From JANMES01 sp038229715 (GTDB lineage Bacteria; Planctomycetota; Phycisphaerae; Tepidisphaerales; Tepidisphaeraceae): 42,365 bases of DNA. The notes beneath the pieces were generated by a model. The model did no database searches. It was not told the origin of the DNA and saw only the letters and a list, made by a program, of their open reading frames with translations. The DNA lies in contig JBBROD010000038.1 of assembly GCA_038229715.1 (NCBI GenBank), positions 1 through 42,365 of the forward strand. The letters run 5' to 3'. Shown piece after piece: positions 14,817 to 22,580 of the stretch (positions within the stretch are counted from its first letter, which is position 1; every line of letters starts with the position of its first letter). A program made the position numbers and the translations under genes.

Positions 14817-15836
14817 ATGCACGGTATGTCATCAGATTCCCGCACGCCTGTCGGCGTCATCGGTTGTGGCCGGATGGGTCGGCTTCATGTTCGCGTTTAC
14901 AGCCAGATTCCCAGCGCGAAACTCGTCGGCGTTTACGACGCCAACTACGAATCCGCGCAACAGGTGGCCGAGCAGTTTTCCTGCAAGGCGTTTAAGACCA
15001 TCGAAGAAATGCTCCCGCACGTGAAGGCGGTCACCATCGCCACGCCGACGGTGACGCACGAAACGCTGGCTGCGCCGTTCATCAAAGCGAAGATCGCCTG
15101 CCTGATCGAAAAGCCGCTGGCGAAAGACGTTGCCGAGGCGTCGCGGATCGCGGCGCTGGCCAAGCAGTACGGAACAACCGTGCAGGTCGGGCATATCGAA
15201 CGATTTAACCCGATCATCCGCGCGATGGATCAATACGACATCCGCCCGGGGTTTATTGAAGTCATCCGCGTCAGCCCGCTGTCGTTCCGGTCGATCGACG
15301 TCGGCGTGGTGCTGGACATGATGATCCACGACATCGACATCGTGCTGAAGCTCGCGCGCTCGAAACCCGTGCAGGTCGACGCGGTCGGCGTGAGCGTGAT
15401 CGGCGACGTCGAAGACGTCTGCAACGCCCGCGTGCGGTTCGAGAACGGCTGCGTGGCGAACTTCACGGGTTCTCGTCTCGCGCTCAAGACCGAACGCAAG
15501 CTCCGGGCATTCTCCAAAGACGCCTATATTTCGATCGATTACCAGAAACGCACCGGCATCCTCGCCCGTAAGAGCGAGAACGTCGCACTGATCCGCGATA
15601 CGGTCAACAAGATCCGTACCGGCGAGATCGCAGATCCTTCGCAAGTGAATTACACCGAACTCGTCAACGTCGAACAACTCAAGCCCGACGACACCGAACC
15701 CCTGCGGGCCGAGCTCGATTCGTTCCTGCTGGCCGTCACCACCGGCAGCAAACCCGAAGTGACGGCCGACGACGGACTGGCGGCGGTTCAACTAGCGACC
15801 GACATCGTCGCGAAGATCGGCGGGACGACAGTGTGA
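14817..15836 (+). CDS. Gfo/Idh/MocA family oxidoreductase, possibly UDP-GlcNAc 3-dehydrogenase (GnnA-like)
   Basis: A 339-residue NAD(P)-dependent sugar oxidoreductase. The Rossmann motif is 'VGVIGCGRMGRLHVRVY', followed by 'ACLIEKPLAKDVAEA' with the family's EKP lysine. 'VQVGHIERFNPIIRAM' and 'DMMIHDIDIVLKLA' supply the active-site histidine region. The 'GHxERFNP' wording and position directly after lpxA suggest a role in making UDP-3-amino-GlcNAc for amide-linked lipid A, as for GnnA. No GnnB-type aminotransferase is present in the window, so this is an inference from context. ATG 14817 was used; ATG 14826 is an alternative. Confidence 0.85.
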   Translation: MHGMSSDSRTPVGVIGCGRMGRLHVRVYSQIPSAKLVGVYDANYESAQQVAEQFSCKAFKTIEEMLPHVKAVTIATPTVTHETLAAPFIKAKIACLIEKPLAKDVAEASRIAALAKQYGTTVQVGHIERFNPIIRAMDQYDIRPGFIEVIRVSPLSFRSIDVGVVLDMMIHDIDIVLKLARSKPVQVDAVGVSVIGDVEDVCNARVRFENGCVANFTGSRLALKTERKLRAFSKDAYISIDYQKRTGILARKSENVALIRDTVNKIRTGEIADPSQVNYTELVNVEQLKPDDTEPLRAELDSFLLAVTTGSKPEVTADDGLAAVQLATDIVAKIGGTTV

Positions 15837-15880
15837 CTTGTAGCAACGGCGTCGCGCTCGTGCCAGACGGCCATGTTCGG

Positions 15881-15950
15881 TGGAGGGCGGCTGTCCCCAG
15901 CCGCCGGTGAACCGGTGGGCGAAACGGCGGCTGGGGACAGCCGCCCTCCA
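15881..15950. repeat. Perfect 25-bp inverted repeat
   Basis: Arms 15881-15905 and 15926-15950 are perfect complements over 25 bases around a 20-base loop. It sits between two convergent genes (oxidoreductase and folC). It is GC-rich without a T-run, so it is better read as a palindromic repeat than a canonical terminator. The surrounding 15837-16123 has no gene. Confidence 0.9.
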
Positions 15951-16078
15951 AGCAGGCCAACGCATGTTAGACGATTCGAACAAAGCAGCCGGTGGCCCGT
16001 AGGAGAGTCGAGGGCCTCAAGCAGTGCGTTGCAAACAATTTCAGACGGACCCATTGCCCACGACTGCGGATAGGCGAC

Positions 16079-16117
16079 TGCGGATTTCGGAATGATCACT
16101 TCATTCCGAAATCCGCA
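16079..16117 (-). terminator. Hairpin just downstream of folC, terminator-like
   Basis: A perfect 17-bp stem (16079-16095 with 16101-16117) and 5-nt loop begin seven bases after the folC stop on the minus strand. There is no clear run of T residues after it, so it may be a palindromic repeat acting as a terminator or 3'-end stabiliser. Confidence 0.45.
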
Positions 16118-16123
16118 ATGCGT

Positions 16124-17650
16124 TTAGACCGGTTTGGGTTCCAGCAAAGCCGTTGCGGCCGCTGCGGCTTTGGCGGCGAAGTATTTTTTGGCTTCGCCGA
16201 CGAGATAAAAACTGCCGGTGATACAGATCAGGTCTTCTTTGGTCACGGCGCGGTTGGCGATGCTGAGTGCTTCCTCCAGCGTCGGCGCGACTTGTGCCAT
16301 CTTGCCGTACAACTCAACGTACTGGGCGGCCAACTCGCTGGGGTTGGCGCTGCGAATGTTATCCACGCGGGTGAAGATCACCTTGTCGGCCCCGCTGGTG
16401 ATGCGCTCGAGCATGCCGGGCACATCCTTGTCGCTGCAGCACCCGAAGATGACGACCATACTGTCGTACGGGATGTGCTGGCCGATGGCTTTCATCACCG
16501 CGTCGAGGCTGGCGGCGTTGTGGGCACCGTCGACGATGATCCGCGGGGTTTGGTTGACCATTTCCATTCGGCCGGGCACTTGCGTCTTGGCAAGCCCTTC
16601 CATCGCGCGGGAATCATTGATAGCAAACCCACGGCCTTTGAGCCGATCGATCACCGCCAGCGCAAGCCCGCAGTTGATCGCCTGGTGTTCGCCCATCAGG
16701 GGAACGGCCAGATGCTCGAACTTGCTATTCGGCGTGGTCAGCACGATGCGATTGTGCGGCCCGAGCATCCGGCTGGATTCAAAGCGGTAGCTGAATTCGA
16801 TCGTCTTGCCGGTAATGTCGAGCGTCACGCCGATTTTATCCGCGACCGCCTTCAGGGCGGCCTCGGCGTCGGGCTGCTGCATCACGGTAACCGCCGGCAC
16901 GCCGGGCTTGAAGATGCCGGCCTTTTCCGTCGCGATCGCGCGCAGCGTCGAACCCAGCTGGGCCATGTGGTCCATGCTGATCGACGTGATGGCGGTCACT
17001 TCGGGCTTGATAACGTTGGTGCTGTCGAGCCGACCGCCCAGGCCGGTCTCGATGATCGCGATATCCACCTTCTGCTCGGCAAAATACTTGAACGCAATGG
17101 CGGTCAGCACGTCAAAATACGTAGGCGAAGGTTTGATGCGCGGCAGGAACGGCTCGACGACCTTCACCAGGCGGGCGAAATCCGCGTGCGAGATCATCTC
17201 GCCGTTGATCGTCATCCGCTCGCGCACGTCAACCAAGTGCGGGGATGTGTAAAGCCCAACCTTATAGCCGTTGGCCTGCAGCATCGCGGAGATCATCGCG
17301 CAGGTGCTGCCCTTGCCCTTCGTGCCGGCGACGTGAATCGAGCGAAAGCCTTCGTGCGGATTGCCCAGACGCTTGAGCAGGAGGCGCATGCGATCAAGAT
17401 CGAAATTCTGGCTGTTGTAACGGACGATGCGCAGCCGTTCGAAATCCGCCAGGGTAGACAAGGACTTCATCGCGCGGTTAAATGCTGCCACGCCCGGATT
17501 AACCACCGGCTTGACCACCACCGGTGCGGGCACCGGCTTAACAGGTTTCCGCGAGGCGACGTGTTTAGGTTTAGCAGAGCGCGTGCGCTCTGATCGGCCT
17601 GCAGTTGCTCGCTGGGATCCCCCGCGCCTCGGTTTCGCTCTCGTCGCCAT
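16124..17650 (-). CDS. folC: Folylpolyglutamate synthase / dihydrofolate synthase
   Basis: A 508-residue Mur-ligase-type enzyme that adds glutamate to folates. The P-loop is 'SIHVAGTKGKGSTCAMISAM', followed by 'VGLYTSPHLVDVRERMTING', 'IAIIETGLGGRLDSTNVI' and 'PRIIVDGAHNAASLDAVM', all typical FolC blocks. The first 55 residues are an unusual Lys/Arg/Pro/Val-rich extension ('KPVKPVPAPVVVKPVVNPG') before the normal family start at 'FNRAMKSLSTLADFER'. The start at 17650 could be too early; an internal start near the 'MKSLSTL' methionine would give a conventional protein. It is transcribed alone, convergent with the oxidoreductase and divergent from rimO. Confidence 0.93.
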   Translation of the reverse strand: MATRAKPRRGGSQRATAGRSERTRSAKPKHVASRKPVKPVPAPVVVKPVVNPGVAAFNRAMKSLSTLADFERLRIVRYNSQNFDLDRMRLLLKRLGNPHEGFRSIHVAGTKGKGSTCAMISAMLQANGYKVGLYTSPHLVDVRERMTINGEMISHADFARLVKVVEPFLPRIKPSPTYFDVLTAIAFKYFAEQKVDIAIIETGLGGRLDSTNVIKPEVTAITSISMDHMAQLGSTLRAIATEKAGIFKPGVPAVTVMQQPDAEAALKAVADKIGVTLDITGKTIEFSYRFESSRMLGPHNRIVLTTPNSKFEHLAVPLMGEHQAINCGLALAVIDRLKGRGFAINDSRAMEGLAKTQVPGRMEMVNQTPRIIVDGAHNAASLDAVMKAIGQHIPYDSMVVIFGCCSDKDVPGMLERITSGADKVIFTRVDNIRSANPSELAAQYVELYGKMAQVAPTLEEALSIANRAVTKEDLICITGSFYLVGEAKKYFAAKAAAAATALLEPKPV

Positions 17651-17837
17651 AGACCTGCCATTCTAGCAGAGTTAGTGGGGGTTTACAAATTTCGACCCTA
17701 ACTGGTGACAGGCCAACGCTTTGCAGAAATAGGCTTTGGGCCGCAAAGCGGCGGCGTTGTTCATGGAATGTTCGGTTATTTGGGAAGATTTGTCTTCCCA
17801 CCGATCGGGGTTACGGGTATCTTGCTCCCCCTTTGTT

Positions 17838-17841
17838 GGAG
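17838..17841 (+). promoter_or_regulatory. Ribosome-binding site that fixes the rimO start
   Basis: GGAG lies seven bases before a TTG at 17849, just ahead of 'PRKKSIKSVAFVSLGCPKN'. The next in-frame ATGs upstream give 27-48 extra residues without family similarity, so the TTG start is preferred. Confidence 0.55.
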
Positions 17842-17848
17842 AAGCCGT

Positions 17849-19312
17849 TTGCCGCGCAAAAAGTCTATCAAGTCAGTCGCCTTTGTCAGCCTCGGATGCC
17901 CCAAGAACCTGGTGGACTCCGAGCGCATGCTCGGCCTGCTCGCGCAGGACGGTCTCTCGATCACCTCTGACGCATCGCAGGCCGACGTCGTGGTCATCAA
18001 CACCTGCGGATTCCTTGAAGCGAGCAAAACCGAGTCACTTCAGGAGATCCGCGATGCAGTCGCGCTGAAGAAGTTCGGCAAGGTCCAGCGCGTCGTTGTG
18101 GCCGGCTGTCTGGTGCAGCGTCATAAGACCAAACTGCTCAACGACGTGCCGGAGATCGATCGGCTTGTGGGCGTGTTCGATCGTGAGCACATCGTTGAAG
18201 CGGTTCGAGGTAAAGAGAACCCAAGACAGGATCACGGACACTTTCTTGGGAAGTATCACGATCTGTCTCGCGAACTCGCGAATGCCCAAGGAATGACAGC
18301 GGGCTTGGACAAGGAAACAAAGACCACGCGACTCCCGGTCTTTGAAGACGACCGCGCCCGTCTCCGTCTAACCCCCCGCCATTTCGCGTACCTCCGCATG
18401 AGCGAAGGGTGCAACCAAGGTTGCAGCTTCTGCACGATCCCGAGCATCCGCGGGCCGATGCGGTCTAAGCCGATCGAGCAGATTTTGCTCGAAGCCAAGG
18501 AACTCGCCGCCGACGGAGCGGTGGAACTCAACCTGATCGGGCAGGACACCACCAGCTACGGAACCGACATTTCCTACGCGGCCGGCCTGAGTGGACTACT
18601 GCGGACGCTCAACAAAGAGATGAAAGACGTCCATTGGCTGCGGCTGATGTACGCTTACCCGTCGTGCTTTACCGATGAGATGATCAAAACGATCGCTGAC
18701 AGCTACCGCGTCGTGAAGTACATCGACATGCCGTTGCAGCACATCAACGATGAGTTGCTGACGGTGATGAAACGCCGAGTGACGCGCAAGCAGATCGAAA
18801 CCCTGTTGGACAAGCTGCGGAAATGGGTGCCGGGCATTGCGATCCGCACGACGTTCATCGCCGGCAGCCCCGGCGAAACCGATCAGCAGCACCAGGAACT
18901 GGTGCAGTTCGTCAAGGATTTCGGCTTCGACATGATGGGCGTCTTCCCCTTCAGCCCCGAGCCCGGCACGCCCATGGGCCGGCTGGAAAACCAGCTGCCC
19001 GACGAAGTCAAACAGGCCCGCGTGGATGAACTGATGCTCGCTCAGCAAGAGATCGCGTTCAAGAAGGCCAAGTCCATGATCGGCCAGCAGATGCAAGTCC
19101 TGATCGACCGCCCCGCCGGCCGCGACGCCGAGGACGGCTACGTCGCCCGCCATCAGGGCCAGGCGCCCGACATCGATAGCTGCGTGTTTTTACACGCCGA
19201 GGGCGTTCATCCGGGACAGATGCTGAACGTGAAAGTGACCGACTTCCAAGCGTACGATCTGGTGGCGGAGATTCCGAAGAGCACATCGAAAAAACTGACG
19301 GTGCTTGCTTAG
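17849..19312 (+). CDS. rimO: Ribosomal protein S12 methylthiotransferase
   Basis: A 487-residue radical-SAM enzyme that methylthiolates an aspartate of ribosomal protein S12. The N-terminal UPF0004 domain has the three cluster cysteines C17 ('SLGCPKNLVDSE'), C53 ('VINTCGFLEASK') and C87 ('VVVAGCLVQRH'). The radical SAM motif is 'MSEGCNQGCSFCTIPSIRG' and a C-terminal TRAM domain ends the protein. A stretch of about 50 polar residues ('GKENPRQDHGHFLGKYHDLS' and on) lies between the two domains and is longer than usual. I start at TTG 17849. The last 78 bases (19235-19312) recur in diverged form at 20151-20231, beyond the fkbM gene. Confidence 0.95.
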   Translation: MPRKKSIKSVAFVSLGCPKNLVDSERMLGLLAQDGLSITSDASQADVVVINTCGFLEASKTESLQEIRDAVALKKFGKVQRVVVAGCLVQRHKTKLLNDVPEIDRLVGVFDREHIVEAVRGKENPRQDHGHFLGKYHDLSRELANAQGMTAGLDKETKTTRLPVFEDDRARLRLTPRHFAYLRMSEGCNQGCSFCTIPSIRGPMRSKPIEQILLEAKELAADGAVELNLIGQDTTSYGTDISYAAGLSGLLRTLNKEMKDVHWLRLMYAYPSCFTDEMIKTIADSYRVVKYIDMPLQHINDELLTVMKRRVTRKQIETLLDKLRKWVPGIAIRTTFIAGSPGETDQQHQELVQFVKDFGFDMMGVFPFSPEPGTPMGRLENQLPDEVKQARVDELMLAQQEIAFKKAKSMIGQQMQVLIDRPAGRDAEDGYVARHQGQAPDIDSCVFLHAEGVHPGQMLNVKVTDFQAYDLVAEIPKSTSKKLTVLA

Positions 19313-19355
19313 CGTCATCTGCATCGCAATGGCTGCTAAACCGGGAGCAACGGGC

Positions 19356-20138
19356 ATGAGTCTGTTCGGCAAGTTATTAAAGATAACGGATCGTCTCCCC
19401 ATGAGCCGCCCATTCGCGGCGTTGGCAAAGCGCTATGCTGATCGTTACGAAGGTGAAGAAATTGATAACGGCACAGTCAACGGGGAGCACTGGCTTGCGT
19501 CAAAAGTTTTGCCTCGCTGCAAAACGGTGTTCGACTGCGGCGCGAACATTGGCTCTTGGACGCAATCCGCGCTCCAGATCAATTCAAATCTGACCATTCA
19601 TTGTTTCGAACCCGTTGAAAAGAATTTCCGCGAATTGTGCTCCCGCAATCCGAACGGCAATGCGGTGAAAAATCAGCTCGGCGTAGGTGCCGAACCCGGC
19701 GAAATCGAGATTCATTTGTTTGAATCGGGGGCTTGCAACTCGATTTACAACCGCTCGTTGGCGGCCCCATCCGGCGGGCAGGTTACCGAACGAATTCGCC
19801 TGACGACCGTAGACTTGTACTGCGCAGAAAATGCTATCGCTCACATCGATTTTCTGAAACTTGACGTCGAAGGACATGAGATCGCGGCGATGAAAGGGAT
19901 GAGGGAAAGTTTAGCCGCACAGCGTATCGAGATGATGCAATTCGAGTACGGCGGGACTTATCTCGATGCGGGCACCCGCCTAAAGGACGTATTCGATTGG
20001 ATGGCGCCGTTTTCCTATGATTTTTACAAGCTTCGAGGATCGGGCTTACGCAAAATACCGGTCTACGAAGTGACGATGGACAACTTCCGGTATCAAAATT
20101 GGTTGCTCGTTCGACGTGGATCGAATCTGTTGGCGTAA
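19356..20138 (+). CDS. FkbM-family methyltransferase
   Basis: A 260-residue AdoMet-dependent methyltransferase. 'CKTVFDCGANIGSWTQSAL' is motif I, followed by 'IHCFEPVEKNFREL' and the FkbM signature 'HIDFLKLDVEGHEIAAMKGM', with 'QFEYGGTYLDAGTRLKDVFD' behind. FkbM enzymes usually O-methylate sugars or secondary metabolites; the substrate here is unknown. ATG 19356 has 'ggag' eight bases upstream; ATG 19329 is an alternative. Codon use is less GC-rich than in rimO and pgsA. The gene is bracketed by two versions of the rimO 3' end, so it looks acquired by insertion there. Confidence 0.9.
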   Translation: MSLFGKLLKITDRLPMSRPFAALAKRYADRYEGEEIDNGTVNGEHWLASKVLPRCKTVFDCGANIGSWTQSALQINSNLTIHCFEPVEKNFRELCSRNPNGNAVKNQLGVGAEPGEIEIHLFESGACNSIYNRSLAAPSGGQVTERIRLTTVDLYCAENAIAHIDFLKLDVEGHEIAAMKGMRESLAAQRIEMMQFEYGGTYLDAGTRLKDVFDWMAPFSYDFYKLRGSGLRKIPVYEVTMDNFRYQNWLLVRRGSNLLA

Positions 20139-20150
20139 TTCCCAGCCCTC

Positions 20151-20231
20151 GTCACTGATTTTGAGGCGTACGATCTGGTGGCGGAGATTCCGAAGAGCAA
20201 GTCGAAAAAGCTGACGGTTCTGGCGAGCTAA
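20151..20231 (+). pseudogene. Duplicate of the rimO 3' end
   Basis: This segment reads 'VTDFEAYDLVAEIPKSKSKK' and 'LTVLAS' before TAA 20229-20231. That is nearly the C-terminus of RimO ('VTDFQAYDLVAEIPKSTSKK', 'LTVLA'). Similarity with 19235-19312 begins abruptly at the 'gtgac' of the Val-Thr codons and ends at the stop. It has no start of its own. The copies differ at several synonymous sites, so they are not a recent simple duplication within this genome. Confidence 0.85.
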
Positions 20232-20767
20232 CGGCGTAACCACGCCGCCAACTGGCGATTTGTCGCCATGATAACAATCAAAACAGGGAAAAACGCCTGA
20301 AACACATTATCCTGAAAAAACGTGATGATGGCCCTCACCACACGTTCATCCATCCGCAGATTAACGAATGGGCACATACGCCAAACTTCGCAAAAAAAAG
20401 CCCCTCCGAAGCAAGCAAATGAAATCGCGGAGTAAGTGAACATCCATCCTCTAGCCTGTGGTTTACGGCGAAGTAAAGCCAAACCACTTGCAACTAAAAA
20501 TACACACTCAAATGTTGAATGCGATTGTTGGAGTCCACCAACGAATGTCGCGAAATCATTCGGCGAGAGAACCGTCGCTACCCAATTTGGACCGTGTCCA
20601 CGAACGAAACTGACGCCATCGACCATTAGATTCATCGTGCCAAGCACGCCAAGGACCAAGCATGTCCATGCCACGACGCGAACCAAAACCGAATCGAGAT
20701 GGCCGAGTTGCTCATAACCCAGCGGCGTCGTTGCCTCGGCAGCAATAGTGGGTGTTAAATGTTCCAT
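20228..20767 (-). CDS. Small integral membrane protein of unknown function
   Basis: A 179-residue protein with about four hydrophobic segments: 'VVAWTCLVLGVLGTMNLMV', 'FECVFLVASGLALL', 'MFTYSAISFACFGGAFFC' and 'VFQAFFPVLIVIMA'. I do not recognise the family. The start is ATG 20767. Its stop overlaps the end of the duplicated rimO tail by a few bases, and it is convergent with it. Base composition is less GC-rich than in flanking housekeeping genes, so it may have arrived with the fkbM gene. Confidence 0.7.
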   Translation of the reverse strand: MEHLTPTIAAEATTPLGYEQLGHLDSVLVRVVAWTCLVLGVLGTMNLMVDGVSFVRGHGPNWVATVLSPNDFATFVGGLQQSHSTFECVFLVASGLALLRRKPQARGWMFTYSAISFACFGGAFFCEVWRMCPFVNLRMDERVVRAIITFFQDNVFQAFFPVLIVIMATNRQLAAWLRR

Positions 20768-20873
20768 ATCTAATCTTCCCGAAGGAAATATCGAAGCGAT
20801 AGTTGAAAGCGATCAGCGACATAAATCGTAACTGCTGACAGCTTACCACTTCCCCCGTACAATCCCCGCGCGA

Positions 20874-21548
20874 ATGTTCCGCCACGTCCCCAACCTGATC
20901 ACCGGCCTGCGACTCATCCTCGCCGGCGTCTTTTTCGGCATGCTCGCGTATTACCAGTACGACGTCAGTGGCCGGCATGGCGATCCGATGTGGCTGAATA
21001 TCGCCTTTATCATTTACCTGATCGCATTGATCACCGATTTCCTCGACGGCTATCTCGCCCGACGATGGAAAGTCGAAGGTGCCTTCGGGCGCGTCGTCGA
21101 TCCGTTTGTCGACAAAGTGCTGGTTTTGGGCAGTTTTGTCTTCTTCGCGGGCAAGAATTTCACGATTCCCGCGGCCAATCCCGATGATGTCCCCAGCAAC
21201 GTGCTCACCATCACCGGCGTCGTGCCGTGGATGGTCGTCCTGATCCTCGCCCGCGAACTGCTCGTCACCAGCCTGCGCGGCGTGGCGGAGGCGGCGGGCG
21301 TGAAGTTCGGAGCGGCGTTCATCGGCAAGGCCAAGATGGTGACCCAATCCGTCACCATCCTCGCCATTCTCGTCTACGTGAATTACCTGCCGTGGTTCAC
21401 GCAGCACGATTACAAAATGCCGGCGATTTACTTCCGCAACTTCTGCATCTGGGTGACACTGATTGTCACCGTTTGGAGCGGATTGACGTACGTCACCAAA
21501 TCCATCTCGCTGGCGATGTTGAAACGGGCCGACGAGCCCGGCGTCTGA
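20874..21548 (+). CDS. pgsA: CDP-diacylglycerol--glycerol-3-phosphate 3-phosphatidyltransferase
   Basis: A 224-residue membrane enzyme making phosphatidylglycerol phosphate. The CDP-alcohol phosphotransferase signature is complete: D-x2-DG-x2-AR-x8-G-x3-D-x3-D, as 'TDFLDGYLARRWKVEGAFGR' followed by 'VVDPFVDK'. It opens with 'MFRHVPNLITGLRLILAGVF', a normal PgsA start, and has several hydrophobic segments. It lies 60 bases upstream of uppP on the same strand and belongs with the envelope-lipid genes. Another CDP-alcohol transferase of the same superfamily remains possible. Confidence 0.92.
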   Translation: MFRHVPNLITGLRLILAGVFFGMLAYYQYDVSGRHGDPMWLNIAFIIYLIALITDFLDGYLARRWKVEGAFGRVVDPFVDKVLVLGSFVFFAGKNFTIPAANPDDVPSNVLTITGVVPWMVVLILARELLVTSLRGVAEAAGVKFGAAFIGKAKMVTQSVTILAILVYVNYLPWFTQHDYKMPAIYFRNFCIWVTLIVTVWSGLTYVTKSISLAMLKRADEPGV

Positions 21549-21608
21549 CGCTCCCTGTTATGACAGCAACTAAATCATCGCTCTTCAACGAAGACTAAAG
21601 GAAACACC

Positions 21609-22478
21609 TTGAACGCCTATCTCATCGCTCTCATTCTCGGTGCCGTCGAAGGTCTGACCGAGTTCCTCCCCATCAGTTCGACGGCCCACATCCAGATCGC
21701 GGGAAAGATCATCGAGCATTTCGGTGGGGCCTGGAACGAGCATGACGTTTACTGGAAAGCGTTCGCCGTCGTGATCCAGTTGGGCGCGGTCGGCTGCCTG
21801 CCGATCTACTTCCGGAAAGAGATTTTGAAGTACCTGAAAAACTTCCCCAAAGGCGAGAACAACGACCGCAATTTCCTCAACCACCCCATCACACTCACGC
21901 TGATCGCGTTCGCCATCACGGCGGTGATCGCACTGGCGCTCAAAAAGGTGATCAGCAAAAACCTTGAGAACTTCCAAGTGATGGGCCTTTCGCTGCTGAT
22001 CGGCGGGGTGATCATGTGGATCGTGGACGTGATGTTCAAAAAAGGCACCACCGACCGGCTGGACAAAATGTCGCTCCCGCAGGCGGTCTGGATCGGGCTG
22101 ATCCAGTCCCTGTCAGCAATCTTCCCCGGCACGAGCCGGAGCATGGGTACCATCGCCGCCGGGCAAACCGCCGGCATGACGCGATCGGCGGCGTTGGAGT
22201 TTTCGTTCTTCCTGTCGATCCCGACGATGTTCGCCGCCACACTGTATGAACTGCTGGGCGTGTACAAACACAAAGACGAATTCGCCGAACTCGGGCCTCT
22301 CTCGCACGCACAATGGATGCAAATCGGCATCGGGCTGGTGACGGCGTTTATTATCGCGATTGTGGTCGTTCATTTGTTTATGGGCTGGGTCCGCCGGCGC
22401 GGGTTTGTGCCTTTCGCGATTTACCGCATTGTCCTTGGAATTGCTGTGCTGATCTGGGTTTTCCAGACCGGCCGGTAG
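21609..22478 (+). CDS. uppP: Undecaprenyl-diphosphatase
   Basis: A 289-residue integral membrane protein (BacA/UppP) that recycles the undecaprenyl carrier for peptidoglycan and surface polymers. 'ALILGAVEGLTEFLPISSTA' holds the glutamate-rich motif and 'SAIFPGTSRSMGTIAAGQTA' holds the PGxSRSxxT motif; both are active-site blocks. Length is normal for the family (about 270-290). The start is a TTG at 21609, with 'aaagg' about eight bases upstream. Confidence 0.96.
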   Translation: MNAYLIALILGAVEGLTEFLPISSTAHIQIAGKIIEHFGGAWNEHDVYWKAFAVVIQLGAVGCLPIYFRKEILKYLKNFPKGENNDRNFLNHPITLTLIAFAITAVIALALKKVISKNLENFQVMGLSLLIGGVIMWIVDVMFKKGTTDRLDKMSLPQAVWIGLIQSLSAIFPGTSRSMGTIAAGQTAGMTRSAALEFSFFLSIPTMFAATLYELLGVYKHKDEFAELGPLSHAQWMQIGIGLVTAFIIAIVVVHLFMGWVRRRGFVPFAIYRIVLGIAVLIWVFQTGR

Positions 22479-22580
22479 TTGCGTTCCAGCCGCATACCGC
22501 ACGCCGGGATTCTCCTAGACGTTCACTGATTTGAACCTTATAGTTTGGAAGTCGTTGCACGTCTTTTACCCGGGCGATCC

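Noticed and set aside
15992..17593. Long open frame on the plus strand opposite folC (533 codons)
   Set aside because: It is the antisense shadow of a clear folC gene and shows only the His/Arg/Asp-rich pattern typical of reverse-strand frames in GC-rich DNA.
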